Numbered from the stretch's first letter, positions 40,561-53,535 are shown. The stretch is DNA of 64,000 nucleotides from Bradyrhizobium sp. 1(2017) (GCF_011602485.2 NZ_CP050022.2:372001-436000); one strand, 5' to 3'. The notes: a model not told the origin generated them from the letters alone. Made by a program: numbers and translations.

Positions 40561-41091
40561 ATGCTGCGCCGCCTTCTTCAACCGGTCTGGGTTCTGCTGG
40601 CGATCGTCTTTCTGATCGAAGCCTGGCTGTGGGACCATCTCGAGCCGATCGTCGCCAGGGTCGTCGCAGCCATCCCGCTCGCGCGCTTCAAGCAATGGCT
40701 GACCGAGCGCGTCGATGCGCTGTCGCCAGCCATGACGCTGATCGTGTTCGCCGTGCCGGTCATCCCGCTGTTTCCGCTCAAGCTGATCGGCCTGTGGCTG
40801 CTCGCCCACGACTATTGGCTGAGCGGCGTATCGACGTTTCTCTTCGCGAAGATGCTCGGCGTCGGTGTCACCGCCTTCGTGTTCGACGTGACGCGCGCCA
40901 AGCTTTTGGAGATGCACTGGTTCGAGCGGGTCTATGATCTGGTGCTGAAGGTGCGCGCCAAGGCCGCCGAGCTGGTCGACCCGATCAAGCGCCGCATCCG
41001 CGAGCTGATCGCCGGCAACGGCGAGGGCTGGTCGTCGCGTACGCTCCGCCTGATCCAGCGCTTTCGCAAGAGCGTGCACCAGGCGCGATAG
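40561..41091 (+). CDS. hypothetical inner-membrane protein downstream of lpdA
   Basis: A 176-residue protein with hydrophobic segments near residues 5-22 (VWVLLAIVFLIEAWLW), 58-80 (TLIVFAVPVIPLFPLKLIG) and 90-108, followed by a basic, soluble C-terminus (KVRAKAAELVDPIKRRIREL). The family is not recognised beyond a generic alphaproteobacterial membrane protein. ATG 40561 has GGGCGGGA upstream. It lies 34 bp after lpdA and is probably the last gene of that transcript. Confidence 0.8.
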   Translation: MLRRLLQPVWVLLAIVFLIEAWLWDHLEPIVARVVAAIPLARFKQWLTERVDALSPAMTLIVFAVPVIPLFPLKLIGLWLLAHDYWLSGVSTFLFAKMLGVGVTAFVFDVTRAKLLEMHWFERVYDLVLKVRAKAAELVDPIKRRIRELIAGNGEGWSSRTLRLIQRFRKSVHQAR

Positions 41092-41132
41092 GCTGGCTGT
41101 TCGCCGCATAATCGGTGCTGTCTCTACACATT

Positions 41133-41243
41133 CAGTGTCATCGCCCGGCTTGACCGGGCGATCCAGTATTCCAGAGACAGCGAGGCTAGAATCGTGAAGC
41201 TGCGGGGTACTGGATGCCCCGGTCAAGCCGTGGCATGACACTG
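41133..41243. repeat. inverted palindromic pair between convergent genes
   Basis: cagtgtcatcgcccggcttg ... gatccagta (41133-41168) faces tactggatgccccggtcaag ... gcatgacactg (41208-41243). The outer arms cagtgtcat/atgacactg are perfect. It is the gtcat...ccagta family, seen also at 12823-12925. Confidence 0.75.
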
Positions 41244-41276
41244 TCTGTGTGACGGCACATGCGCCGCATCAGCCCC

Positions 41277-41867
41277 TCAATGCAAATGCAGCAGATGCGG
41301 CCACCACAGGCCGAGCGCGGTCATGAAGAGGCCGGCGATCGTCAGCGCGCCGCCGACATAAGCGAGCGCGATCATGCCGGTGATGATGGTGGCCGACGCC
41401 AGCACGATGCCGATCTGGAAGGCGGCCGAGGCCAGCTCGAAATGATGATATTTCGCGGTCGCCTCGTCGCGCGCGTGCTCGGCATGCTTGGCCTTCTCCG
41501 CGAGCTGCTCGGTGCCTTCGCCGGTCTCGGGCTCGGAGCGGTAGCGCTGCGCGGTCTTGGTCCAGTCGTCGACCTGCTTCTGCACCGTCGCCTTCATCGC
41601 ATCGTCGGTCGTGCCGCCCAGCGTCAGCTTGCCCTGCTCGGCCGCGGTCAGCACCACGGTGCGGCGGATGCTCTTGGCCTGGAAGAACGCCCAGAGATTG
41701 GCTGCCTCGACGTTCTTGCTGATCGATTCGGTTTGAGCGCCCTTGCCGAGCGTCTCCGAGATCGCCAAAAACAGCGCCAGAACGGCGATCAGGAGCGCGA
41801 TCTTCTTGTTCGAGCCGGACGCGTGTTCGGCGTGCTCGGCATGCTCCATGCTTTCATGTGCGCTCAT
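41277..41867 (-). CDS. DUF4337 family membrane protein
   Basis: A 196-residue protein with a His/Glu-rich N-terminus (HESMEHAEHAEHA), a membrane segment near 24-40 (IALLIAVLALFLAISETL), a charged helical middle containing NVEAANLWAFFQAKSIRRT, and two C-terminal membrane segments (FQIGIVLASATIITGMIAL; LTIAGLFMTALGLWW). This is the DUF4337 layout; function is unknown. The acidic His repeats could bind metal, though this is only a suggestion. ATG 41867 has GAGGGG upstream. Confidence 0.85.
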   Translation of the reverse strand: MSAHESMEHAEHAEHASGSNKKIALLIAVLALFLAISETLGKGAQTESISKNVEAANLWAFFQAKSIRRTVVLTAAEQGKLTLGGTTDDAMKATVQKQVDDWTKTAQRYRSEPETGEGTEQLAEKAKHAEHARDEATAKYHHFELASAAFQIGIVLASATIITGMIALAYVGGALTIAGLFMTALGLWWPHLLHLH

Positions 41868-41968
41868 GATTCCCCTCTTGGTCGGTTCCGCAACGATTGA
41901 CCGAACCGCGGCTGCCGCGCAAGAGGCACGCACGCTGTGACAGCTTCATGTCAGGATCGCGCGCTGCT

Positions 41969-42934
41969 TCAGCGCCGCGGATGCGCGCTCGCATAGACTT
42001 CGAGCAGCCGCTCGGAATCGATGCCGGTATAGACCTGCGTGGTCGAGAGCGAGGAATGGCCGAGCAATTCCTGGATCGCCCGCAAATCGCCGCCGCGGGA
42101 TAGGAGATGCGTGGCGAAAGAGTGCCGGAGCGCATGCGGCGTCGCGCTGTCGGGCAGGCCGAGCGCGCCGCGCAGCCGCTCCATCGCGAGCTGGATGATG
42201 CGCGGGCTCAAGGGGCCGCCGCGCGCACCGACGAAGATCGGGCCGTCCGCCGGCAGCGGATACGGGCACATCGAAACATATTCCTGCACCAGCGCGAGCA
42301 CGTTCTGCAGCACCGGCACCATGCGGGTCTTGTTGCCTTTGCCTGTCACGACCAGCACGTCGCCTTCGCCGGGCCGCGGCACCTCGCGGCGCTTCAGCCC
42401 CAAGGCTTCGGAGATGCGCAGACCAGAGCCATACAAAAGCGCCATCACCGCAGCGTCGCGCGCGAGAACCCAGGTCTCGCGTTCCTCGCCGGCGCGCTCG
42501 TCGGCATCGGCAAGCCGTTTGGCCGACGCCATCGGCAGCGGCTTCGGCAGGCTCTTCGCAACTTTTGGCGCACGGATCGCGGAGAGCGCGCCGACCTTGC
42601 CCTTGCCCTCGCGTTCGAGGAAACGCCCGAACGAGCGCAGGCCGGCGAGCGCGCGCATCAGGCTGCGCCCGGCAATGTCGTCGGCGCGGCGCATCGCCAT
42701 GAAGGCGCGGATGTCGGTCGCTTCCAGTGAGGCAAACCGTTCGAGCGTCACGCGCTCGCCCCAATGGCTGCAGAGAAAATCCAGGCACTGCCGCAAGTCG
42801 CGGCCATAGGCCTCCAGCGTCTTCGGCGACAGCCGCCGCTCGGCGCCGAGATGCGACAGCCAGCGCGCCATCTCCTGCGCGATCGAGGGATCGGCGCTGG
42901 CAAGCTCGATGTGTGGGACGGCCGCTTTGCTCAT
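41969..42934 (-). CDS. xerC: tyrosine recombinase XerC
   Basis: A 321-residue Xer-type recombinase that resolves chromosome dimers at dif with XerD. The N-terminal core-binding domain includes WLSHLGAERRLSPKTLEAYGRDL. The catalytic domain has Arg in YGSGLRISEALGL near residue 170, a Lys in VTGKGNKTR, His-x-x-Arg in HALRHSFATHLLSRG near 262, a second His in ELLGHSSLSTTQ and nucleophile Tyr in VYTGIDSERL near 299. It diverges from priA, a common alphaproteobacterial arrangement, so it is the chromosomal Xer gene and not an integrase. Confidence 0.94.
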   Translation of the reverse strand: MSKAAVPHIELASADPSIAQEMARWLSHLGAERRLSPKTLEAYGRDLRQCLDFLCSHWGERVTLERFASLEATDIRAFMAMRRADDIAGRSLMRALAGLRSFGRFLEREGKGKVGALSAIRAPKVAKSLPKPLPMASAKRLADADERAGEERETWVLARDAAVMALLYGSGLRISEALGLKRREVPRPGEGDVLVVTGKGNKTRMVPVLQNVLALVQEYVSMCPYPLPADGPIFVGARGGPLSPRIIQLAMERLRGALGLPDSATPHALRHSFATHLLSRGGDLRAIQELLGHSSLSTTQVYTGIDSERLLEVYASAHPRR

Positions 42935-43045
42935 GCGCTCTGGACGTGGTGATTCCGCACAGTATATCGCATCACACTCGTTTATCGTTCGCTAAGGTCG
43001 GCCCGTGGCGCTAGCCTCGGCATCTCAGGTTCCGATTCTCCCTTC

Positions 43046-45256
43046 ATGGATCATTCGTCGCGCAGCACGACCGCCCCCGCCAACGCGACCCGCATGGTCG
43101 ACGTGCTGGTGCCGGTCGCGCTCGACCAGACCTATTCCTACAAGGTGCCGCGCGGGATGGAGCTGAAGGCCGGCGATCTCGTCGGCGTGCCGCTGGGGCC
43201 CCGCGAGGTGCTGGCCGTGGTCTGGGGCGAAAACGCCAATCCCGATCCGCGCCTGCACAACCGCCTTAAGGAGGTCAGCGAGAAGCTCGACATCCCGCCG
43301 CTCAAGCCCGAGCTGCGTTCGGTGGTCGACTGGGTCGCCAATTACACGCTGAGCCCGCGCGGCATGGTGCTGCGGATGTGCCTGCGGATGGGCGAGAATC
43401 TGGGCCCCGAGCGGGTGCGCCCCGGCGTGCGCCTGGTCGGCGATCCCCCGAAGCGCCTGACGCCCGCGCGCCAGCGCGTGATCGAGGTGCTGTCGGACCG
43501 GCTGCTGCACGGCAAGTCCGAGGCCGCCAAGGAGGCCGGCGTCTCGGCCGGCGTGATCGACGGTCTCGTCGACGAAGGAACGCTCACGGTCGAGCCGATG
43601 CCGCCGCCTGCGCCGCCGCCGGCGCCCGATCCGGATTTCGGCCGTCCGGATTTCTCGCCGCTGCAGCGGGCCGGCGTCGATGCGATGCGCGCGCTCGCGG
43701 CCAACGGCACCTTCCACGTCGCGCTGCTCGACGGGGTCACCGGCTCGGGCAAGACCGAGGTCTATTTCGAGGCCGTTGCGGAAACGATCCGCCGCGGCAA
43801 GCAATCGCTGATCCTGATGCCGGAGATCGCGCTCACCGGCCAGTTCCTCGATCGTTTCGCGCAACGCTTCGGCGTGCGGCCGATCGAATGGCATTCGGAG
43901 CTGACCCCGCGCACCCGCGCGCGCAATTGGGCCGCGATCTCCGCAGGCACCGCGCCGGTCGTGGTCGGCGCGCGCTCGGCTCTGTTCCTGCCTTACGCCA
44001 ATCTCGGCCTCATCGTGGTCGATGAGGAGCACGACCAGGCCTACAAGCAGGACGAGGGCGTGCATTACCATGCCCGCGACATGGCGGTGGTGCGCGCGCA
44101 TATCGCAAAGATCCCGATCGTGCTGGCCTCGGCCACGCCGTCGGTCGAGTCCGAGGTGAATGCGCGCAAGAACCGCTATCAGCGCGTCGCGCTGCCCTCG
44201 CGCTTCGGCGGCCAGCACATGCCGCATATCGAGGCGATCGATCTGCGCCGCGAGCCGCCTGCGCGCGGCCGCTTCATCTCGCCGCGGCTTGCCGGCGAGA
44301 TCAAGACCGCGATCGAGCGGCGCGAGCAGGCGCTGCTGTTCCTCAATCGCCGCGGCTATGCGCCGCTGACGCTGTGCCGGGCGTGCGGTCACCGCTTCGC
44401 CTGCACCATCTGCGATGCCTGGCTGGTCGATCACCGCTTCCGCCAGCGCCTCGTCTGTCATCACTGCGGCTTCTCGATGCCGCGTCCGCATCTCTGCCCG
44501 CACTGCTCGTCAGAGGAATCGCTGGTCGCGGTCGGGCCCGGCGTCGAACGCCTGCAGGAGGAGGCGGCGGCGCTGTTCCCGGACGCGCGCACCATGGTGC
44601 TGTCGAGCGATCTCATCACCTCGATCGAGACCATGCGCTCCGAGCTTGCCGAGATCGCGGAAGGCCGCGTCGACATCATCATCGGCACGCAGCTGGTCGC
44701 CAAGGGCCACAACTTCCCGCGGCTCAATCTGGTCGGCGTGGTCGATGCGGATCTCGGCCTGTCCAACGGCGATCCGCGCGCGGCGGAGCGCACCTGGCAA
44801 TTGCTCAATCAGGTGATCGGCCGCGCCGGGCGCGAGCAGGGCCGCGGCGTCGGCTATCTCCAGACCCACCAGCCCGACCATCCCGTGATGAAGGCGCTGA
44901 TCGCCTGCGACCGCGAGGCCTTCTACGACAGCGAGATCGATCTGCGCGAGAAGACGCTCTATCCGCCGTTCGGACGGCTCGCGAGCCTGATCATCTCCGC
45001 GGGCGACCGCCCGAGCGCGGAAGGTTTCGGCCGCAAGCTGGTCGCGCTGGCCCCGCGCGACGAGCGCGTGGTGGTGCTCGGCCCGGCGGAGGCGCCGCTT
45101 GCGGTCATCAAGGGCCGCTACCGTTTCCGCATCCTGGTGAAATCGGCCCGCGGCTTCGATCTGTCCGAGTATTTGCGCAACTGGCTCGCCGTCTGCCCGA
45201 AGCCGAAGGGCAATCAGAAGCTGGAAGTCGACGTCGATCCGCAGAGCTTTTTGTAG
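43046..45256 (+). CDS. priA: primosomal replication restart helicase PriA
   Basis: PriA recognises stalled forks and reloads the replisome. The 736-residue product has the 3'BD domain (VDVLVPVALDQTYSYKVP near 15), helicase Walker A GVTGSGKTEVY near 232-242, Walker B VVDEEHDQAYKQDEG near 327, and eight zinc-binding cysteines (LCRACGH, CTICDA, CHHCGF, CPHCSS) between about 445 and 490. VIGRAGREQGRGVG (motif VI) is near 590. Full length. It diverges from xerC. Confidence 0.96.
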   Translation: MDHSSRSTTAPANATRMVDVLVPVALDQTYSYKVPRGMELKAGDLVGVPLGPREVLAVVWGENANPDPRLHNRLKEVSEKLDIPPLKPELRSVVDWVANYTLSPRGMVLRMCLRMGENLGPERVRPGVRLVGDPPKRLTPARQRVIEVLSDRLLHGKSEAAKEAGVSAGVIDGLVDEGTLTVEPMPPPAPPPAPDPDFGRPDFSPLQRAGVDAMRALAANGTFHVALLDGVTGSGKTEVYFEAVAETIRRGKQSLILMPEIALTGQFLDRFAQRFGVRPIEWHSELTPRTRARNWAAISAGTAPVVVGARSALFLPYANLGLIVVDEEHDQAYKQDEGVHYHARDMAVVRAHIAKIPIVLASATPSVESEVNARKNRYQRVALPSRFGGQHMPHIEAIDLRREPPARGRFISPRLAGEIKTAIERREQALLFLNRRGYAPLTLCRACGHRFACTICDAWLVDHRFRQRLVCHHCGFSMPRPHLCPHCSSEESLVAVGPGVERLQEEAAALFPDARTMVLSSDLITSIETMRSELAEIAEGRVDIIIGTQLVAKGHNFPRLNLVGVVDADLGLSNGDPRAAERTWQLLNQVIGRAGREQGRGVGYLQTHQPDHPVMKALIACDREAFYDSEIDLREKTLYPPFGRLASLIISAGDRPSAEGFGRKLVALAPRDERVVVLGPAEAPLAVIKGRYRFRILVKSARGFDLSEYLRNWLAVCPKPKGNQKLEVDVDPQSFL

Positions 45257-45280
45257 TGTCTCGCTTTCGCCACGACCTCC

Positions 45281-45322
45281 GTCGTCATTCCCGGACACGC
45301 GCGATGCGCGCCCCGGAACGAC
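45281..45322. repeat. cattcccgg...ccggaacga palindrome after priA
   Basis: gtcgtcattcccggacacgc plus gcgatgcgcgccccggaacgac, one unit of the cattccgg family, in the gap between the convergent priA and rlpA genes. Confidence 0.65.
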
Positions 45323-45333
45323 AGAGAATAAAA

Positions 45334-45363
45334 AAGCCCGCGGTCCCCCAAGACCGCGGGCTT
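45334..45363 (-). terminator. intrinsic terminator of rlpA
   Basis: Perfect 12-bp stem aagcccgcggtc/gaccgcgggctt with a 6-nt loop. On the minus strand it is followed by TTTTATTC, so it ends rlpA transcription. It may also stop priA read-through. Confidence 0.85.
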
Positions 45364-45424
45364 GTTTCATGCGCGCATCAAACTGATGAAAACTGCGCGC
45401 TTGAGCTGAGGCGCGTCGAGCGCC

Positions 45425-45925
45425 TTAGATGACTTCCGCGGTGACGCGGCCGACGCCGCGACCCGTGAGGCCGATGGCGCGGGCTGCACCCGTGGAGAGG
45501 TCGAGCACACGGCCGCGAATGAACGGGCCGCGATCATTGATGGTGACGACGACGCTCTGGCCGCCATGGGTGACGCGCAGCTTGGTGCCGAACGGCAGCG
45601 AACGGTGCGCCGCGGTCATGGCGTTCTGGTTGAAGCGCTGGCCCGAGGCCGTCTTGCTGCCGGACTCGTTGCCGTAAAAGGACGCGATGCCCGAGAAGCT
45701 GCGGCCCGTCCCGGAGGTCGGCGTCATCGACGCATTGGCGTTACGCCAATCGGAGGTCGCGCTGGTGTCGGCCTGGGCGTGGTGACGGTGATGATGGTGG
45801 TGACGGTGATGCCTGGATTTGGCGGAAGCCTCGGTGGCAGTTCCACCGATAAGGAGAGTTGCGGCAACGAAAGCCATCGCCGTACGCGGCCGGGTCGCAC
45901 GGCCCAGCGTCTTCAAAGACAGCAT
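45425..45925 (-). CDS. rlpA: RlpA-family septal ring lytic transglycosylase / double-psi beta-barrel protein
   Basis: A 166-residue exported protein with a signal peptide (AMAFVAATLLIGGTATEASA), a His-rich stretch (HHRHHHHHRHHA), and a double-psi beta-barrel: GIASFYGNESGSKTASGQRF near residue 78, TAAHRSLPFGTKLRVTH and VVTINDRGPFIRGRVLDLS with the catalytic-type Asp. It lacks a SPOR domain, so septal targeting is not certain. An inverted repeat (45947-45964) lies just upstream and a CtrA box further up at 46108. Confidence 0.88.
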   Translation of the reverse strand: MLSLKTLGRATRPRTAMAFVAATLLIGGTATEASAKSRHHRHHHHHRHHAQADTSATSDWRNANASMTPTSGTGRSFSGIASFYGNESGSKTASGQRFNQNAMTAAHRSLPFGTKLRVTHGGQSVVVTINDRGPFIRGRVLDLSTGAARAIGLTGRGVGRVTAEVI

Positions 45926-45946
45926 TTATTAGTCCCTACGCTAGTA

Positions 45947-45964
45947 TTGCCACATGTGTGGCAA
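45947..45964. promoter_or_regulatory. inverted repeat TTGCCACA-tg-TGTGGCAA upstream of rlpA
   Basis: A perfect 8-bp dyad with a 2-bp spacer, 22-39 bp upstream of the rlpA ATG. It overlaps where the -10 or leader should be and has the shape of a repressor operator. The binding protein is not recognised. Confidence 0.5.
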
Positions 45965-46107
45965 GTGGAGCCCCCATCAGTTTGTGAGCGGGACCGCGTT
46001 TCGATTCCCAATGAGGCGCGAATTGGGCAGTAAATCTGCTCGGTGTCGCCTTGAAATAACTTGTTACCGGCGACCGATATTCAGCTCTAAGTTTGAAATC
46101 TTCGGCT

Positions 46108-46123
46108 TTAACGATTTATTAAC
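46108..46123. promoter_or_regulatory. CtrA-binding box TTAA-N7-TTAAC
   Basis: The sequence TTAA-CGATTTA-TTAAC matches the full CtrA consensus of alphaproteobacteria. It lies 183 bp upstream of the rlpA start and 449 bp upstream of atpH, within the only AT-rich stretch nearby. Cell-cycle control of an envelope enzyme gene such as rlpA is the likelier reading. Confidence 0.6.
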
Positions 46124-46571
46124 CTCATGTTTACTTCTAATTACTGTAGAGCTAAGTCATCGCTTCCCGTGTTTAGAATTGGGTAAGTATTCGGCGAGTG
46201 GAACGGCGAGGCCCGGATTCACGGTTAAGCGATCCGTGTACATGGCGGCTATGCGCTGGAGGCAGGAACGAAGCGGCGGGAAACTGACGAGAGCTGACGC
46301 AATTCCACCGCGTGGCAGGCCGTGGCCGATCGCCTCCCGCGACATCGCAGAGTGCGACGAACTGGCGACAGAACCTCGTGCCTTTAATTTGGCGTCATGT
46401 TGCACCTGCGCGCCTGCTATGTTAGCAAAGCCGCGATTTTAACGAGCCCGGCACCTCCCGTGCTGGTCGAAAATCGAAGTCCCGCTTGAATTCCAAGGGC
46501 TTGGATCGCTAGGCGCCGCTTCGTGGCGACGGTTTTTCCCTTGCGAGTTTGACAGCAAAAAGAGCGCGTCT

Positions 46572-48661
<2,090 letters not shown>

Positions 48662-48668
48662 GCAAGCC

Positions 48669-48780
48669 GTCATGGCCGGGCTAAAGCGCGAAGCGCGTCT
48701 TCGCATTTGAAGTCCCGGCCATCCACGCTACCGCGTGGAAGACGGAGACGTGGATGCCCGGGACGAGCCCGGGCATGACG
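48669..48780. repeat. palindromic repeats between atpA and atpG
   Basis: gtcatggccgggctaaagcg ... gaagtcccggcca (48669-48722) and gtggatgcccgggacgagcc ... cgggcatgac (48750-48779) are stem-forming units inside the atp operon. The first is tccggg/cccggcc type, the second gcccggg/cccgggc. Confidence 0.65.
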
Positions 48781-48836
48781 ACTGGGATAGGCTAGCGGCT
48801 CGATCATAAGGGTCGAACCGCCGGGGTGAACGAAGA

Positions 48837-49712
48837 ATGGCGTCACTTAAAGACATGCGCGTGCGCATCGCCTCCACCAAGGCGACGCAAAAGATCACCA
48901 AGGCCATGCAGATGGTCGCTGCGTCCAGATTGCGTCGCGCCCAGCAGGCGGCCGAGGCGGCACGCCCCTATGCCGACAAGATGAGCGCGGTGATCTCCAA
49001 CATCGCCAGCGCCGCCGCGGGATCGCCCGGCGCACCGGCGCTGCTCGCCGGCACCGGCAAGGACCAGGTTCACCTGCTGCTGGTCTGCACCGGCGAGCGC
49101 GGCCTGTCCGGCGCCTTCAACTCCTCGATCGTGCGCCTCGCCCGCGACCGCGCCCTGGCGCTGATGGCGCAGGGCAAGGACGTGAAGTTCTTCTGCGTCG
49201 GCCGCAAGGGTTACGAGCAGCTGCGCCGCCAGTTCGACAAGCAGATCGTCGAGCATCTCGACCTGCGCAGCGTTCGTCAGCTCGGCTTCGTCAATGCCGA
49301 GGACATCGCCAGGAAGGTGCTTGCCCGCTTCGACAACGGCGAGTTCGACGTCTGCACGCTGTTCTACGCGCAGTTCAAATCGGTGATCGCCCAGATCCCG
49401 ACCGCGCAGCAGCTCATTCCGCTGGTCGTGGAAGAAAAGGCGGCGAATGCACCGTCGACGTCTTACGAATATGAGCCGGAGGAGGACGAACTCCTGTCGG
49501 GCCTGTTGCCGCGCAACATTGCGGTGCAGATCTTCCGCGCGCTGCTGGAAAACAACGCTTCGTTCTACGGCGCGCAGATGAGCTCGATGGATAACGCCAC
49601 CCGCAACGCCGGCGAAATGATCCGCAAGCAAACCCAGATCTATAACCGAACCCGTCAAGCCCAGATCACCAAGGAGCTGATCGAGATCATCTCCGGCGCC
49701 GAGGCGGTCTGA
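48837..49712 (+). CDS. atpG: ATP synthase F1 gamma subunit
   Basis: The rotor shaft subunit. The 291-residue product begins [20 protein letters not shown] and ends [20 protein letters not shown] plus [11 protein letters not shown], the two coiled-coil helices of the shaft. The middle Rossmann-like domain has [14 protein letters not shown] near 83. The ATG follows the weak purine run gaacgaaga. Placed between atpA and atpD as usual. Confidence 0.97.
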   Translation: MASLKDMRVRIASTKATQKITKAMQMVAASRLRRAQQAAEAARPYADKMSAVISNIASAAAGSPGAPALLAGTGKDQVHLLLVCTGERGLSGAFNSSIVRLARDRALALMAQGKDVKFFCVGRKGYEQLRRQFDKQIVEHLDLRSVRQLGFVNAEDIARKVLARFDNGEFDVCTLFYAQFKSVIAQIPTAQQLIPLVVEEKAANAPSTSYEYEPEEDELLSGLLPRNIAVQIFRALLENNASFYGAQMSSMDNATRNAGEMIRKQTQIYNRTRQAQITKELIEIISGAEAV

Positions 49713-49724
49713 CGCACGAACTAA

Positions 49725-51209
<1,485 letters not shown>

Positions 51210-51221
51210 GCTTCCTCATCT

Positions 51222-51300
51222 CGTCATCGCCGGACTTGATCCGGCGATCCATCGAGAGAAAGTTCGATGGATGGACCCGCGGGTCAAGCCCGCGGGTGAC
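51222..51300. repeat. palindromic repeat between atpD and atpC
   Basis: cgtcatcgccggacttgatc plus cggcgatccatcga (51222-51255) faces tcgatggatggacccgcggg plus tcaagcccgcgggtgac (51265-51300). It forms nested stems in the 114-bp gap inside the atp operon. Confidence 0.7.
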
Positions 51301-51320
51301 AAGCGGAAAACAACGGATAG

Positions 51321-51730
<410 letters not shown>

Positions 51731-51731
<1 letters not shown>

Positions 51732-51755
51732 GCCCCGGGGCACCGCTCCGGGGCT
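51731..51755 (+). terminator. stem-loop at the end of the atp operon
   Basis: agccccgg/ccggggct, 8-bp arms with a 9-nt loop, starting at the atpC stop codon. There is no T-run, so it may need Rho or act in 3'-end stability. Confidence 0.5.
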
Positions 51756-51879
51756 CGAACTCAAAATTCCCGAGCAAGTTCAGCGCTCGTCACGGAAGTG
51801 GCGGGCGCTGAAACTTTGTTGCACCGCGCCGCCGGTGACGGCATTCTGACCTTGCGAATTTCTTCCGGGACGGGCGCAG

Positions 51880-53535
51880 ATGAAACGCAAGATCGCAGCG
51901 ATTTTCGCAGCCGATATTGCCGGTTATTCACGACTGGTCGCGGAAGATGAGGAGGAGACGCTGCGGCGTCTGGCCTCCTATCGCGAGGTTGTCGACGATT
52001 TCATCGCGAAGGCCGGCGGACGCATCTTCAACACGGCGGGCGATGCCGTGCTCGCGGAATTTCCGAGCGCGGTCGATGCGGTGCGCTGCGCCATCGACAT
52101 CCAGGAATCGTTGCGAACCCGCAATATGGCCTATCCGCCGAGCCGGCAGATGTCGTTTCGCATCGGCGTCACCATTGGCGACGTCGTCGAGCGCGACGGC
52201 GATCTGCTGGGCGAGGGCGTCAACATCGCGGCGCGGCTGGAAGGCCTCGCCGAGGTCGGCGGCATCTGCGTCTCCCGCGCCGTGCATGAGCAGGTCGCCA
52301 ACAAGCTGTCGGTTCAGTTCGCCGATATCGGCGCGCAGGAGGTCAAGAACATCCCGACGCCCGTGCACGCCTACATGGTGGCGATGCGGCGCGAGGACGG
52401 CAGCTATGGCAAGCCGCAGCCGAAGAAGGCCGGCGCAAAGCTCGCCGCCGCGCCGGTGTGGATGTGGCCGCTGGTGGTTGCCGTCGTCTCGGTCGCCGCG
52501 ATCGGCGTCACCGGCTTGCTCTACAACACCAAGCTGAAGCAGACGGCGAGCGTCACGCCGCCGCCGGTCGCAGCGCCGATCGCAAATGCAGCGTCGGCAA
52601 GCCCGATGCCGACCCAGATGGCGAAAGCGCCGATGGCGCCCATGATGCCGCCGAATGCCGGCGCTGCGATGGCGCCGATGCCCGCACCGTCACCATCGGC
52701 TTCGCCGATGGCCGGAATGTTTTCTGCCGAGAGCGTCCCCTTCATCAATGAGCGCGTCCGCCATTACCTCGCTGGCGATTATGCCACGGCGGGCGACCAC
52801 AAGGCCTTCGCGCTCAATGTCGGCGGCTTCACGGGCTCGGCGTTGAACCAGCCGAGCGAGGAAGCCGCGCGTAACATGGCGATCGAGCAGTGCCAGAAGC
52901 GCGCCGATGCCGCGCAATCGCCGCGGCGCTGCGAGCTCTACGCGGTCGGCAACACCGTCGTGTACGCGCATGGCAAGCCGCCGATGCCGCCGCAGCCCTG
53001 GGTGAGGCACGATGCGATGACGGAGCGGCCGTTCGCGTCGAAGGACTTCCCGATGGTGCGCGATCCCCAGAAGGTCAGGCTCGAGAACATATTCGTGCCG
53101 GCGGCGAAATCGCGCTCGGTCGCGCTCGGGCCGGGCGGGCAATATTTCATGGTGATGGGCGCCTTGCCCGCGGACGATGCGGCGCGGCGCTCCCTGGAAT
53201 CCTGCGGCGCCATCGCCGGCGTGGCCTGCCTGGTCGTCGCGGTCGACGACAATTTCGTCGTGCCGATCCCGACCCTGTTCAGGATCACCGGCTTCTTCAA
53301 CGCCGCCTCCAACGCCTCGATCGTGGCGGATGCGCGCGCCGAGATCATGCGCAAGCTCGAGGGCGCCATGGGCTGGACTGCCGTCGCCGTCGGCACCGCG
53401 GGCCGGCCCGGCCTCGGCCTGAAGGCCGCCGAGGAGCAGGCCGCCGTGACCGCCGCGCTCGCCGACTGCGCCAAGCGCGACAGCGATTGCCGCGTCATCG
53501 CGGTCGGCCCGTTCACGGTGGGTCCGATCAATTAG
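51880..53535 (+). CDS. membrane-anchored class III nucleotidyl cyclase with periplasmic domain
   Basis: A 551-residue protein. Residues 1-170 form a class III cyclase domain in the cytoplasm: metal-binding Asp12 (FAADIAGYS) and Asp55 (NTAGDAVLAEF), with transition-state Asn115 and Arg119 (GEGVNIAARLEGL), so it should be active. The usual adenine-specifying Lys is Asn51, so cAMP as product is not proved. One membrane segment spans about 193-215. A Met/Pro/Ala-rich linker (about 225-280) leads to an unrecognised, probably periplasmic region of about 270 residues containing several Cys pairs. It is monocistronic. Confidence 0.85.
   Translation: MKRKIAAIFAADIAGYSRLVAEDEEETLRRLASYREVVDDFIAKAGGRIFNTAGDAVLAEFPSAVDAVRCAIDIQESLRTRNMAYPPSRQMSFRIGVTIGDVVERDGDLLGEGVNIAARLEGLAEVGGICVSRAVHEQVANKLSVQFADIGAQEVKNIPTPVHAYMVAMRREDGSYGKPQPKKAGAKLAAAPVWMWPLVVAVVSVAAIGVTGLLYNTKLKQTASVTPPPVAAPIANAASASPMPTQMAKAPMAPMMPPNAGAAMAPMPAPSPSASPMAGMFSAESVPFINERVRHYLAGDYATAGDHKAFALNVGGFTGSALNQPSEEAARNMAIEQCQKRADAAQSPRRCELYAVGNTVVYAHGKPPMPPQPWVRHDAMTERPFASKDFPMVRDPQKVRLENIFVPAAKSRSVALGPGGQYFMVMGALPADDAARRSLESCGAIAGVACLVVAVDDNFVVPIPTLFRITGFFNAASNASIVADARAEIMRKLEGAMGWTAVAVGTAGRPGLGLKAAEEQAAVTAALADCAKRDSDCRVIAVGPFTVGPIN

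Larger units (their letters stand above)
45926..46571. other. 646-bp divergent promoter region, rlpA / atpH
   Basis: No coding frame here looks real. The left half is unusually AT-rich for this window (46060-46160) and holds the CtrA box and the 8-bp inverted repeat listed separately, both nearer to rlpA. The right half (46200-46571) must contain the promoter of the atpHAGDC operon; no -35/-10 pair stood out clearly. Confidence 0.7.

Noticed and set aside
38208..40562. 784-codon open frame antisense to the SDR gene and lpdA
   Set aside because: Covers two real genes on the other strand and has no recognisable domain.
41969..42934. Tyrosine recombinase as a sign of a prophage or integrative element
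   Set aside because: It is the chromosomal XerC type, placed divergent from priA among core genes, with no tRNA, attachment repeats or phage genes nearby.
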